Assembly (NCBI GenBank): GCA_002077065.1
Contig: NAJO01000027.1
Coordinates: 310,001-374,000 of the forward strand
DNA length: 64,000 nucleotides
Origin: Cryoendolithus antarcticus
Lineage: Eukaryota; Ascomycota; Dothideomycetes; Cladosporiales; Cladosporiaceae
Reading direction: 5' to 3'
A program made the translations under genes and the position numbers. Of the stretch, positions 41,511-52,082 are shown piece after piece (within the stretch, counting starts at the first letter, position 1; every line of letters begins with the position of its first letter). Below the pieces are notes generated by a model. That model had not been told where the DNA came from. It worked only from the letters and a program-made list of their open reading frames with translations, and did not search any database.

Positions 41511-44500
41511 CTATACCCTCAAGACGTTCTCCCCACTCAACGACCCCGGCGCATGTCCAGGCAACAACAAATCAATGCAACCGCCCAACAAATCACTAGC
41601 CTCGTGCAGAAGCTCCCATCTCGGCTCCCTGAAACACTGTCGCAACAATAGAAGCAGACCAAGACAGCTGTTCCGATCTTTCAGCTTCTCCAGGTCGTCC
41701 GGACTCGCCACGCCACCGACACGAATGAGGTAGCGCTGCATATCATACACCTGCAGCTCTCGCGAAGTGAGTGTGTAGTTCGACGGCCGGATCGGACCAT
41801 CTAGAGCATAGCCATAAGACCATACAATCAGCGCAGCAAAGTAAAGTACCCAAGGGCGATTGAGGAGGTAATCGTCGCGGGCTGAGTAGGCGAATGTAGG
41901 AGGTTGCGGCGGCTGCTGTTGGCGCTTAGCCACGAGCTCTTCATCGGGTATCAGGACTTCGCAGAGGAAGCGGAGTGCATAAAAGACCGCATCTCGAGCT
42001 CGTGCTGAGGGCGCCCATTGCTCGCGCATCTTGCGCGTGACGGCAGCGCGGTCAGCTTCCGTGACGACTCGGCCTAGTGCGCGCTCGGAGCCGGCGAACA
42101 CGGTGCAGTCGATCATATCGACGTGCATAGCCATGTGCGCTAAGCTGTGTAGGCACGTACGAGACTCGAAGACAGAGTCTCTGGTCTCTATAGCGGACGC
42201 CGGGCCGCCTGCTGTCGAGGATGAAGCCGAGGATGGACCGGACGAGGCAACCTGGAGCCAGTGCTCGTTCTTACTCAGGGAGTCATCAAAGTCTCTTCGC
42301 CAGAAATCGAAAGCTCGTGTTAAGGGTGCGCGCCACTTCATCTGATTGCCGAGAGTGCCATTGGCTCCGAGAGACGAGACTTGTAGGTCTCGCTGGTTCA
42401 TGTGCCAGCTGACGTTCAACAAACCAGCCATGAGGATCACACGACCAAACGTATTAGTCCGGACGCGCTGGCCATTCAACGTGCGCTTCAGGCCATCTAC
42501 GAATGAAGTGGGCTTGAAACCGTTAGCTGCCAAGCTTGCCTCAACTCGTTGTACTTCAGCACTCGAAGTCGCGGCCCACAGTGCCTCATCGCAGGGCAGA
42601 GGAAGCTTGATGTCATGTGGCGACATCACCGCCGAGTGACCGAAGAGCGTTGCGTGTGTCGAGTCGATAATGAAGGCTGCGAAGGCTGCGCGCCGAGTAG
42701 CTTCAGCAGTGATCCATCTGTTCCAACGTCCATCTTGAGTGTTGACACCGCTAGTGTTGATACTACCATCAGGTCCTGGTGGTGTGCGAGTTGGGTCATT
42801 AGCATTACCTGGCGACTCACTGATCGCACTTCGACCGACCAGTGACGAGCCTCGGCGCATGACTGTGAGTGTCGTCGCGTGGTGGATGTGTGCTCGCTCG
42901 TGTAGCGCGCGGGTGCTGTACATCTTCTCGAACAGCTCAAGCAGGAGCATGGCCTGGAACGTCCACAGCTTGGCTGTTGGTCGAAACTCCACATCCTTGA
43001 ACACCTCCCATCGCGTGTGGTAAGCCAGGAATGCCGAGATCTCAGCACATCTCTGCGTCAACTCTGGGTCATGTGTCCGCTCTATACAGCTCGCGCCCAG
43101 ACACATCATCGCAATCATCAGCAGATCTGGACATGTTTCCGGGTTGAAAGTGGGTCGGTGCATGATCGGCATCTGCTGGTGCACATGCACCCAGTAGCTC
43201 GTCATAAACGTCTTCAGCATTTTCATGCCCATGACATGGTTCGGATCGCTGATACTGCCATCCATAATCTCTTCTCGAGATCGCCAGTCCGGCATGCGCT
43301 CTGGGTCAGTGAAGCGTTTGTTCACCAAATCAATCAGACGCATGCGTTTCTTCTCCGTGATTGCACTCTCCCTCAGACTAATGTCAAGCCCGCTCAGAAT
43401 TGGCGGACTCATAGACTCGAGCTTTGGCATTGAGGGCTCTCGGCTCAGCTGATCAGTCTCTAGCTTTGGCAACGGCATGTTGTACATCTGCGGGTTTGGC
43501 GGATCTAGTGGTGGTGGCGATGGCATTGGCGCGTCTGGTAGCATTCCGTTTGGTCCAAAGAGAGATGCGAGGAAGTCCTCGTTGAGAACCAATGGAGGCG
43601 AGCGGTTCAGAGCAATCTCGTCATCGAAGACTGGGAGTGCAATATTCTGCTGCATGTTCACATCCATATCTGGGTAGTACATGACGCTGTTCGCGCGACT
43701 GCCAATTGAGCCCTGATCTGCAGCTGTCATAGCTGGAGAGGCGTACATGCCGTTGCGACCCCCGTTCTGCTGTGGTGTGTAGGCGGGCTGTGCGTACCCG
43801 TATGGCGTTGTCAGTGGTGGTAGATTGTTGTAGCTCGGAGTCCTGTAGTTGTTGCTGGCTGGAGAAGGGTAGGGCTGGCTGTACAGACCACCCACTGCCT
43901 GTGGCGAACTGATGGACGGTGGAGGCTGCATTGTATTCTGTGGCGTCGCTATCGGCTGATAGTAGGCGGTATGCTGTGCAGTACTCGTCTGAACCGGCCG
44001 CGAGCTGTAGTTCGACGCATCAAAGCTGAAGCGACGCTGGTCTGGCACCGAAGCAGGCGGCATCATCGTAGGCGGAGCGTACGACTCGTTCATCGTCCCA
44101 TACCCATTCTGCACATGGCCATTCGTCAGCTGCGGGTCCATAGCCATCGCAGTCGGCAGGCCATGCTGCGTATGTGCGGAAGGCACTTCGCTGGCGCCCT
44201 GCTCTGCGTAGCCATCGTTCATGCGCGGGTAGTGCTGCGCTTGATCCACTGGCGCCGCATAGCCTTCGGAATGATGCGCTACATGGCGATATGCGTGATT
44301 CGTCTCGACAGGCGAGTGGCTGGCTGCAAGTTTGTCTGGTGAAGACGGTGGCGCGGACCCGGACGATTCCCCGCGTTGGCTGTTCAGGAAGGCGTCTTTG
44401 CGCTGCAAGTGAGAGCCTTTGGCTGTATGGCGTTCTTTGTGCCTCGCACACAGATCTGCACGCACGAAGTTTCTATCGCAACCCGGAAAGTCGCATCGGT

Positions 44501-44841
44501 AGATCTGCTTTGGCGTGTCTGTGGATGTTCAAGTCAGCCTTCGTGTCCCCACTTGCGAGCCGGGACTCAGTCCGCGACGCTGCTATCTGAGACATGTACA
44601 TACGATTCAATTGATGTCTGTACAAATGCTCCGCTCTCGAGTACATCTTGTTACAGTCCTTCTCCGGGCACTCATATTTCTTGTCGCTGGTCTTGATGAT
44701 TCTCCGCTTCTTCTTCGGCTTCGAGTCGCCGATGTCGTGTCCATCTTGGTCGCCATCTACAAGCTCCTCCTTCTGCTCCGTCTCACTGTCCACTTCCTCT
44801 GCCGATGGAGGAGCGGCTGTGATCGCGACCTCACCGGGCAT
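41511..44841 (-). CDS. C2H2 zinc-finger transcription factor with fungal MHR domain
   Basis: Two exons, 44604-44841 and 41511-44518, with an 85-nt intron (GTATGT ... ATCCACAG) that splits the first zinc-finger linker; 1081 aa. Basic nuclear signal KPKKKRR at 41-47. Two C2H2 fingers follow: Cys58/63-His76/80 and Cys88/93-His106/110. Residues 120-400 are low-complexity and rich in Gln/Pro/Tyr. A fungal-specific transcription factor (MHR, PF04082-type) region lies at about 495-800 (MLKTFMTSYWVHVHQQMPIM, LLMIAMMCLGASC, RAAFAAFIIDSTHATLFGHS). This combination is typical of AmdX/Adr1-like fungal regulators. Targets cannot be predicted. The ATG at 44841 is supported by frame; further 5' exons are possible because the frame stays open to 44859. 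Confidence 0.88.
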
Positions 44842-47800
44842 GCTGGTGGGAGCGCGCAATATGATGTCCTTGGCGATGTGACCACCGCGATGTATCGGGT
44901 AGCGGGGCGTGTAGTGCGACCTCGGTGTCCCAGTAGCTGTCTCGAGGAAGTTGCAGTGTGGTCGCCTTGTTCCTTCTGCTTGGGGTCCTCGTTGCTCGCG
45001 TGCTCTGTATTCCTGCCCGAATCATCGACGGCATATGCCACTCCGATCTTATGTATCGTCGTGTCTCTGTCCCAAGACCATCAACTGCGTGACACTGCTG
45101 TCGCCTGACCTCGTCCAAGATTCAAATTCCGTGCCTATAGTTTGGACGAGACGTAGAATTGCGATGGAAAGGCAGACATGGATGTACAAGCCACGCACAG
45201 CAGTCTACAGCAGCAGCAGCAGCCCAGCAGCGCCTACCAACACGGGACCCTGTTCTTGCGCGCAGCAACCTCTCGATCCCAGTGTGCTGGACGTGTGGAG
45301 AATCCCTGCTCACGCTACGAGACGATGCATGTCGATCTAACTCGATGAGGCGGGTGGCGATGGCATGGGCCAGGTCACTTGCATCTCCACGCAACTCCAC
45401 GCAGCCGGGGGGCCGACGAAATCAGCGCGGTCCGTCACGGGCCTTGCGCAACCCTCGCAGCGACCAACTCTCATCTTGACGACAGTCAAGTTGCTGAGTA
45501 TCTTTCCAAGAGGCCGTCTACGCCTCTCCAGGCAGCGATGCGACTACACGCTCAGCGCTCGTCGCGCTGCGATTACCGCAACCGGAGCGCAAGGCCAGGG
45601 CACGACTCCTAAAGTCGGACCGAAGGTTTTGTGTGGTCACGGGGGTGGGGGTTCGTATGCACTACGAGGCTATGGTGCAGTAGCTGCCATGTGGCAGGCG
45701 CCGCAGTCTCACGCAATGTTCATGCTACAGGGTATACACAGACAGGATCCTGCCGTCCAGTGATGATCACGAGCAAGGGTCCGGAACGCAGATGCTCTAG
45801 ATGGCATCCTCGCAGCACCCCCGGCAGCGCTGCGTGAGAGGGTGACATCCTGAGACAGTGATGGGCCCTTCATGAGATCGCACATGTATTTCCGTAGCGC
45901 GGACGAGCACGTCAGGAATGCCACAGCATAGCAGTGGAACGACCGCAGTGAGCGCGCTTCTATCACAGTACAGGTGTCGACGCCCGAATATCGAAAATTC
46001 GACACGCGCACATGACCTCTTTCTCACTCCTGATCATCAGCCTTGCGTGTACGTGCAGAAGCCGTGCGGGGAAGACAGTAACACAGCAGCGCAAATGCAG
46101 CATCTCCACCGGCCTCCGGCACGCATGCAGTTCGTCCCGCCTACTGCATACAGTAATCCGTCCAGGTGAGGCGTCACGACCATATTGTGCTGACAAGCCA
46201 CGAGTGGTGTTAGAAGCGAGAGTAAGGCGCCGGTTATGCGTCAGCCGTGCTATGCGCGAAACGGGCTGCTGATCTGCGGCGTGGAGGTCTTGGTTTCGCG
46301 AAGGGGAGCCGGGGTTGCTATTGGCGGTGGCGTCGCGTGACAGGTGGCTGCGTTCGTGGGACATTGCCGTGGCGGCGACCTCCGCGCAGTGGGGAGGGCC
46401 AATCGGGGAGATGTATGAGTTTGGCTGATGACTACCTGCAGGCAATGAACGGTTTTGGAAGAGTGCAGGACTCGGTTCGATGTTCGCCTAGGTAGGATGA
46501 TCACTTTATTGTATGCGATGTAGGGCAAGGTTGAGGCTGAGCACTCTGATCAGGCAGGTACACGCAGAGTATCTGATGCTGCTCATGATGCCCGACCCAT
46601 CCCATGCAATGCCTTGTACTAGCCCTCGCTCAAGCACCAGGCACCACACTGTGGTGAAGCATCTACGGAAACATCCATAGTGTGCCCAACATCCCGGTCC
46701 TCCAAGAATACAACCATCCCCTTTACGTTACATCAGCATCCAACATCTCCGGCCATTTCATCAAATCCCTCACAATCCCACCACGCACCTCAAATACTGT
46801 CCCGAGAATTATCTATCCGGTGTACCCTCCGACTCATCAACCCGGGTACTCGACTGTGAGCCGTCCAAACACGTGCCCTACCCAACTGGCCGGACAGTGA
46901 CACACTCCTCACTGCATCCACAACGGTCTCTAATGATGCAACTATCGACGCCACGATGCGCGTTGCTGCAGGTTCAGCAGGCAGTCTAGCGGCTTTGCAG
47001 GGCTGTGAGGGATTGAAATTGGGGATATGCGGTTTGGCATTGGCAGGGAGGAGGGCTATTCTTGATGATGTTTACAGGGTAGACTGAGCTGATGAATTTC
47101 TAGGTCGCGATGCATACCCTTGGACACGTTGAATAGACTTGACATCGACTTTGACAAAGAATGGATTTCGTAACAAATCGCCCATCGCCTGGCAGAAGGC
47201 GATGTCCTCGCAGGCTACCAACAACTACCATATCCCACATGTCTTCAATCCCACCTCCACCAGCCCTACACCCGCACTCGAGCACGCCATGGCGCAAGCA
47301 TTGCTGCAAATCATCTCACCTGCCAATAGCCCAGCGCCCGGCGTCTGCGCGACAAACTGCTCATCCAGGCCGCGATCAATGCACCGAATGCTCGGCACGA
47401 CTCCACTTCGAAGCAGCTGCGTGAATTGTCATTGCCCTACAGCCGTATAGGCGATAGAGACGACCAAACGATCGAAGTGCTCGAAGCCGTATCAGCGCGT
47501 GGTCGTGAACCACCGGCAGGTATGCGTACGTACCGTGGTGGTAATTGAATAGTGTCGTTCTTCGCTCTACGCGACGAACGCTCCGGAGTTGTGTCAGTCT
47601 TGTAGGTTCAGGGCACAATCGTCCTATCGTACCTTGTCCATTCCAAATTCCATTTCATGGTTTGATGCCGCCTTCTTGATCTTCAACCTGCTTGAGCAAT
47701 ACCTCTCTGATCAAGTCCATGATCGCAACAGTTCTGAACCCGTGCATGCATGCGGCTCGGCTTACAACCTACTCTCGTCGACGCCGGCAGCAGCGCTTCT

Positions 47801-48216
47801 TCAGGCACAGCCTCAATGCAGCTGCAGCCCTACACTACACCCTGGTCTAAACGTGACGCACGACGATAACACGAGCGCCACGACTCATGCTTGAAGGCCT
47901 TCGCGCTGGTCGGCACACTCCGAGGAAAGTTTCCAATCTGATCTGCTGACACTTGTCGTGTAAGGCTGTTGCTGTCCAGTCCGACGTGGTTTGAAAGTCG
48001 GAGAATATTTCGGGAAGGACCTTGGAACGATCAGAGTTGTCGGTATGTGATTCTCGCATATCGTAGACGGGGATTGTAAGTACGTGGGAGAGACCAGGCC
48101 GACGAGGTCATTGGATGGCTTGGGAAGGCCGGTTCTACAGACTCACGTTGCTTGCATTTGAAATCTGCCTGTTCAAGGATCTGCCGCACTGTCTCCTGTT
48201 GAGCTGGAATTCAATA
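44842..48216. other. 3.4 kb gene-poor region
   Basis: The longest stretch without a supported gene in this window. Frames of up to 160 codons exist (45365-45763 plus, 45963-46445 minus) but show no domain, signal peptide or exon partner. A short CAG-rich microsatellite lies near 45198-45230. At 46860-47087 (+) a 76-codon frame has protein-like composition but no upstream ATG (see findings). Otherwise I see nothing. Confidence 0.4.
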
Positions 48217-50367
48217 TCAAACCCCATTTCCAACACTCGACGGCCCTTCTCTCGTCGGACTGCTCGGCGGACTGTACTTCACCTTTGGCCGTGGTCGGAA
48301 GACTGAATCATACCCCGCCGTAGCTTCAAACAACGCTTCTCTGGGCGTGATGTCCCGCTTGCTCTTCACGACAGAGTCCCCACTGACCTGTAAGCTATTC
48401 GACGACTCTGTATCCGCAGCTGCATGCTCGACATCCCCATTCGCTTCGGTAGTTGGCTGTAAGGCAGTGAAGCTCGATCGCCGTACTTTCTGAGGGTGCA
48501 GAGAGGTGCTGTGAATAGAGCTGCGGGTACGGGCATGGCCGTTGGCTTTTGAGGCTCGCTGTTGGGGAGGCGGGAGTGCGTGTGACGATAGTGTCTGCAG
48601 CGTACGAGCAGCGAGGGAATCTGTCGGCTCGTCTAGCTGCGGTGCGGGAGGCGGAAGGGCTGGTGCCTGTGAGGGCGGAGACGGCGAGGGCACAGCGGCC
48701 ATGGACTTGCGGGTCCGCTCGGCTAGTGAGAGCGGAACGGTAGGCGGTGAAGTCGGCCTTAGACTGTCGTGTGAATCGTCTGTTGCGGTCTCATCAAGCT
48801 CGTCAGGCGATGCGAGCTCTTCACTTCCTGTAAGCCCACCAACAGTACTATCGACCTTTGTCGCCTCGCCGATGCTGCCACTCTCCCCACTATCCTCGCT
48901 CTGCTTCCTCGACCCCATCGTGACAGACACAGTCCTCGACGAGCGGTCCCAGCTCCCCGGCCGATCGCTCTTGAGAGGCGAAAATATCTCACTCTTCAGC
49001 GGCACCAAACCCTTTTGCGAAACCACCCTGGGTGCCTGGTAAGTTCGTGTCCGACTCGGCATACGTCCATGCATTCCCGGACGGAAGCCTCCGGAGGGTG
49101 ATCGCTGAGGCGAGAAGGGCACTGCGCTACTGCTCGCAGGTTGCAGATTCGGCGCACCAGCTAAAGTGTCCAGGGTGATGCTCTTGGGTCTTCGCTGCGG
49201 TTCTGGAGCTGTGGCTGCGCGACGGCCGCGGCGAAGCTCCTCTCGCATGGTTGTTAGGAGCTGGTCGTATGTCGCAAGGTGTGGTCCCGTGCGCGGGACG
49301 GCGGAAGAATGGTGGGACTGATGCGTCATGGCTGTCGGGGAGAGGTCGCGGTGTCTGTCGAATCTGAGGGTGTTTGAAATCAAAGCTGTCGTATCCGCTT
49401 GTGCTGGCTTCTCGAACTCAGTGCTGGACTGCAATTTGGAATGAATCTTCTGCCATTGCTGCATCCGGGTGCTCTGTGCTTTTGCGCGTTGCTCGAGGTT
49501 GCCTACTGCAATCCTCTGATCTTCCCTCTGGGTAGCGCCGTTGCCAGTCATGAAGTCCGTAGTAGTCTGCAGGAAGACGGCATCCTCTGCATCGTGGCCT
49601 CCGCAATCAAGTAATACGCGCTTCAAGTCCTCGTCCCCGATCCAGCTCCTTGTCAGATGCTCGTCGAGACTCCGTAGCCTCCCCTCCTGCTTCGCATCCC
49701 TCGGCTTCCGTCCCCTCTCTCTTACAGTCAGTCCCCGCACCTGCAAGTCCTCCTCTTTGCTGCTTAGCACCTCACTCGTCTCGCCATACGTCTGCCTCAT
49801 GTTCCTTCTCTGCCTGACAACGCCTCCCAGCCCCACCCCCATAGCCAGCGCCATCACCTGCTTCTCCTCCGCTCCCATCTTTCCAATCATGTCTATACAT
49901 TTCCCCTGTCTCCTGTCCCTCGTCACTTTCCCCAACACCACTCCCCCAAATGCACAACACACCTCCCACCACCTCTCCCCAGCACACTCCTCAAGCATAC
50001 TTTTCCTCAACACCAACCCCGGCCCCAGCACGCCATCCTTCCTCAAGCCTTCCAAACATCTGAACAGCGCTGCTCGGAGATTTACACTTTGGAGCGGCTC
50101 CAGAGGAGGAAAGAAGGGCGTGAGCTTTTCGGCTGTGAGTGAAGGGGAGTAAAGGCGGAAGAGGTGGTAGAGAGAGAACTCTGTAGCGCGAAGTCGGGAG
50201 CGAGAGTCAGTCGTGAACGCTGTGTTGCTGAGCTGTGGAGCAGAGGGGGAAGTGTGGATGTCGAGAAGGCGGAGGGTCGTGAGGTAGAGGGAGAGAGGGG
50301 AGGGGGTTAGAGTTGAGGGGAGGGTGCGATGGGATTTTGTTCTCTTGTGGGAGGTGGTGGAGGTCAT
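48217..50367 (-). CDS. HAUS6-like augmin subunit, N-terminal domain protein
   Basis: Intronless, 716 aa from the ATG at 50367; the frame above it lacks conservation. The first 210 residues match the HAUS6 N-terminal family: LRATEFSLYHLFRLYSP, then LQSVNLRAALFRCLEGLRKD and RKSMLEECAGERWWEVCCAF. After that come helical stretches (SLDEHLTRSWIGDEDLKRVL) and a long Ser/Pro-rich disordered tail with many SP/TP sites. HAUS6 belongs to augmin, which recruits gamma-tubulin to spindle microtubules in animals, plants and some filamentous fungi. The tail ends with a conserved-looking KVKYSPPSSPT. The next gene starts 367 nt away on the other strand. Confidence 0.8.
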   Translation of the reverse strand: MTSTTSHKRTKSHRTLPSTLTPSPLSLYLTTLRLLDIHTSPSAPQLSNTAFTTDSRSRLRATEFSLYHLFRLYSPSLTAEKLTPFFPPLEPLQSVNLRAALFRCLEGLRKDGVLGPGLVLRKSMLEECAGERWWEVCCAFGGVVLGKVTRDRRQGKCIDMIGKMGAEEKQVMALAMGVGLGGVVRQRRNMRQTYGETSEVLSSKEEDLQVRGLTVRERGRKPRDAKQEGRLRSLDEHLTRSWIGDEDLKRVLLDCGGHDAEDAVFLQTTTDFMTGNGATQREDQRIAVGNLEQRAKAQSTRMQQWQKIHSKLQSSTEFEKPAQADTTALISNTLRFDRHRDLSPTAMTHQSHHSSAVPRTGPHLATYDQLLTTMREELRRGRRAATAPEPQRRPKSITLDTLAGAPNLQPASSSAVPFSPQRSPSGGFRPGMHGRMPSRTRTYQAPRVVSQKGLVPLKSEIFSPLKSDRPGSWDRSSRTVSVTMGSRKQSEDSGESGSIGEATKVDSTVGGLTGSEELASPDELDETATDDSHDSLRPTSPPTVPLSLAERTRKSMAAVPSPSPPSQAPALPPPAPQLDEPTDSLAARTLQTLSSHALPPPQQRASKANGHARTRSSIHSTSLHPQKVRRSSFTALQPTTEANGDVEHAAADTESSNSLQVSGDSVVKSKRDITPREALFEATAGYDSVFRPRPKVKYSPPSSPTREGPSSVGNGV

Positions 50368-50734
50368 GGTGGTATAGTTTCCCTCGCATACCAATCCATG
50401 GTAAGCTTCAATCCAAGGAGACACTACCCAAGCTACTGGTATGAGCAATGGAGGAGCGGAGAGTAAACATTCCCTAATCCCTGTCACCGGCAGTTGGAGC
50501 AAGTGCCGGATGAGGCTCTGCGGCAGTCACTGTTTGAGATCGACAACTTTATCAACAAGAGAGTTTGCGTAGTCTTGTCTCGCATCAACAAACGAGACGA
50601 GCAAGCAACCGAGCCGTCAGTCGCACTCAAGACTTCCGGGAAAGCAAGCACCAGGATTGACCAAGTGGTACAAAACCGACATCCGTACCACCACCCCACC
50701 CTCCATCCTCCACATCCTCCACACCCACGCAACA
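50368..50734. promoter_or_regulatory. Divergent promoter of HAUS6-like and HD-domain genes
   Basis: 367 nt between two divergent ATGs. From about 50680 the plus strand becomes strongly C-rich and G-poor (CCACCCCACCCTCCATCCTC-like), a pyrimidine tract typical of filamentous fungal leaders upstream of the start codon. No TATA box is obvious. Confidence 0.4.
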
Positions 50735-51613
50735 ATGTCCCCGCCAACCGCCTCCAACGACCCTCCCCCCGCCATCCCCTCCTCCACTACCGCATCCTCC
50801 ACCCAATGGTCCCCCCAAACCATTCTCTCCACGCTCCCCCAACCCCCTCAACCGCACACCTCCTCCCCCCTCCCCTTCCTCCACCTCCTACAACGCCTCA
50901 AAACCACCCCGCGCGAGGGATGGCGGCGCTTCGGCCTCAACAACGGCGAGTCGATAGCAGACCACATGTACCGCATGGCGATCCTCACGCTGCTGATTCC
51001 GCCGTCGCTGCGCAGTAGTCTGGACACGAATACGTGCACGCGGCTAGCGATCGTGCATGATATGGCCGAAGCGCTTGTCGGGGACATCACGCCTGTGGAT
51101 GGTGTGAGTAAAGCTGAGAAGCGGCGGCGGGAAGGCGAGACCATGACGCTGCTTTGCGAGGATCTGTTGGGGAAGTATGAAGGCGGGCAAGCGGGGAGGG
51201 AGATCAAGGAGCTGTGGTGGGAGTATGAGGACGATCTCACGGAAGAAGCGCATTTCGTGCACGATGTTGATAAGATTGAGTTGTTGCTGCAGATGGTGGA
51301 GTATGAGCGCGATGCTGAGGGGAGGCTGGATTTGGGCGAGTTTGCGTGGGTGGCTGGGAGGGTTACTGGGGGAGTTTGTAAGGGGTGGGCGAGCGAGATT
51401 CTGAAGGAGCGGGAAGAGTTCTGGAGGGGAAAGGGGAGGGATGTTGGGGAGGGTGGCAAGGTTGTGGGTGGTGGGGTGGAGGGCACGAATGGGAGTGCGC
51501 CACCGGAGGCGCTGAAGAAGGGGTTGGAGGAGTATTATCGGAAGAACGAGGGTAGGAATGGGAGTGCGGATGCGATGGCTGGTCAGGTGAACGGTGCTGC
51601 GCCGAAGAGCTGA
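50735..51613 (+). CDS. HD-domain 5'-deoxynucleotidase (HDDC2/YGK1 family)
   Basis: Intronless, 292 aa from the ATG at 50735; the longer frame starts at a TTG and is probably leader. The HD metal ligands are visible: ESIADHMYRM with His77, IVHDMAEALVGDITP with His108-Asp109, and HDVDKIELLLQM with Asp179. HDDC2-family enzymes dephosphorylate deoxyribonucleoside 5'-monophosphates, using a divalent metal, and help balance dNTP pools. The N-terminal 45 residues are Pro/Ser/Thr-rich. A C-terminal 60-residue Gly/Asn-rich tail (GTNGSAPPEALKK, GRNGSADAMAG) is a repeat-like extension beyond the usual 200-aa core. Convergent with NOG1. Confidence 0.9.
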   Translation: MSPPTASNDPPPAIPSSTTASSTQWSPQTILSTLPQPPQPHTSSPLPFLHLLQRLKTTPREGWRRFGLNNGESIADHMYRMAILTLLIPPSLRSSLDTNTCTRLAIVHDMAEALVGDITPVDGVSKAEKRRREGETMTLLCEDLLGKYEGGQAGREIKELWWEYEDDLTEEAHFVHDVDKIELLLQMVEYERDAEGRLDLGEFAWVAGRVTGGVCKGWASEILKEREEFWRGKGRDVGEGGKVVGGGVEGTNGSAPPEALKKGLEEYYRKNEGRNGSADAMAGQVNGAAPKS

Positions 51614-52082
51614 GACCCAGGACCCGGTGACTAAGGGCAGTGCAGGGCAACATCTAGCTGCCACACGAGTTGAAAGCCTTACGAGGCCGCCGAAATATGT
51701 TGCAGATGATGGGCCATGCGATGAGAGCGCGGGCCAGACGACCTTGGCATCAGTCAGGCGAGCAAGCACGATGCTCATGAAGTCGATTGGAGCAGTGCGA
51801 CGTGAAAACATCGCATGCTGTGCGATGGAAAGATGACTCAGCAGCTGGTTCGATAGACTTTTGATACCCTGTGGTTATCTGACTTCGATACGCGAGGCAC
51901 CATCCAGCAGCTTCGCGTACACGAGACATCTGTATGTCTCCATTTGACGGACCCAGCCCATCTATAATCGTTGCGTCGCCCAGCTCTTTTCTTACCCGAG
52001 CCCGAACACCAAACGCCACGCCATGCAGACATTAAGCCATCGTAGCGCACACTCGCTAGACTGTACCACCAAGGTGCAAAGC
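51614..52082. other. Intergenic between convergent genes
   Basis: 469 nt between the HD-domain and NOG1 stop codons. The NOG1 main frame reads through here only if its intron is retained. Nothing else recognised. Confidence 0.4.

Noticed and set aside
45198..45230. CAG-rich tract as a repeat of interest
   Set aside because: Only a handful of units with interruptions; ordinary microsatellite.
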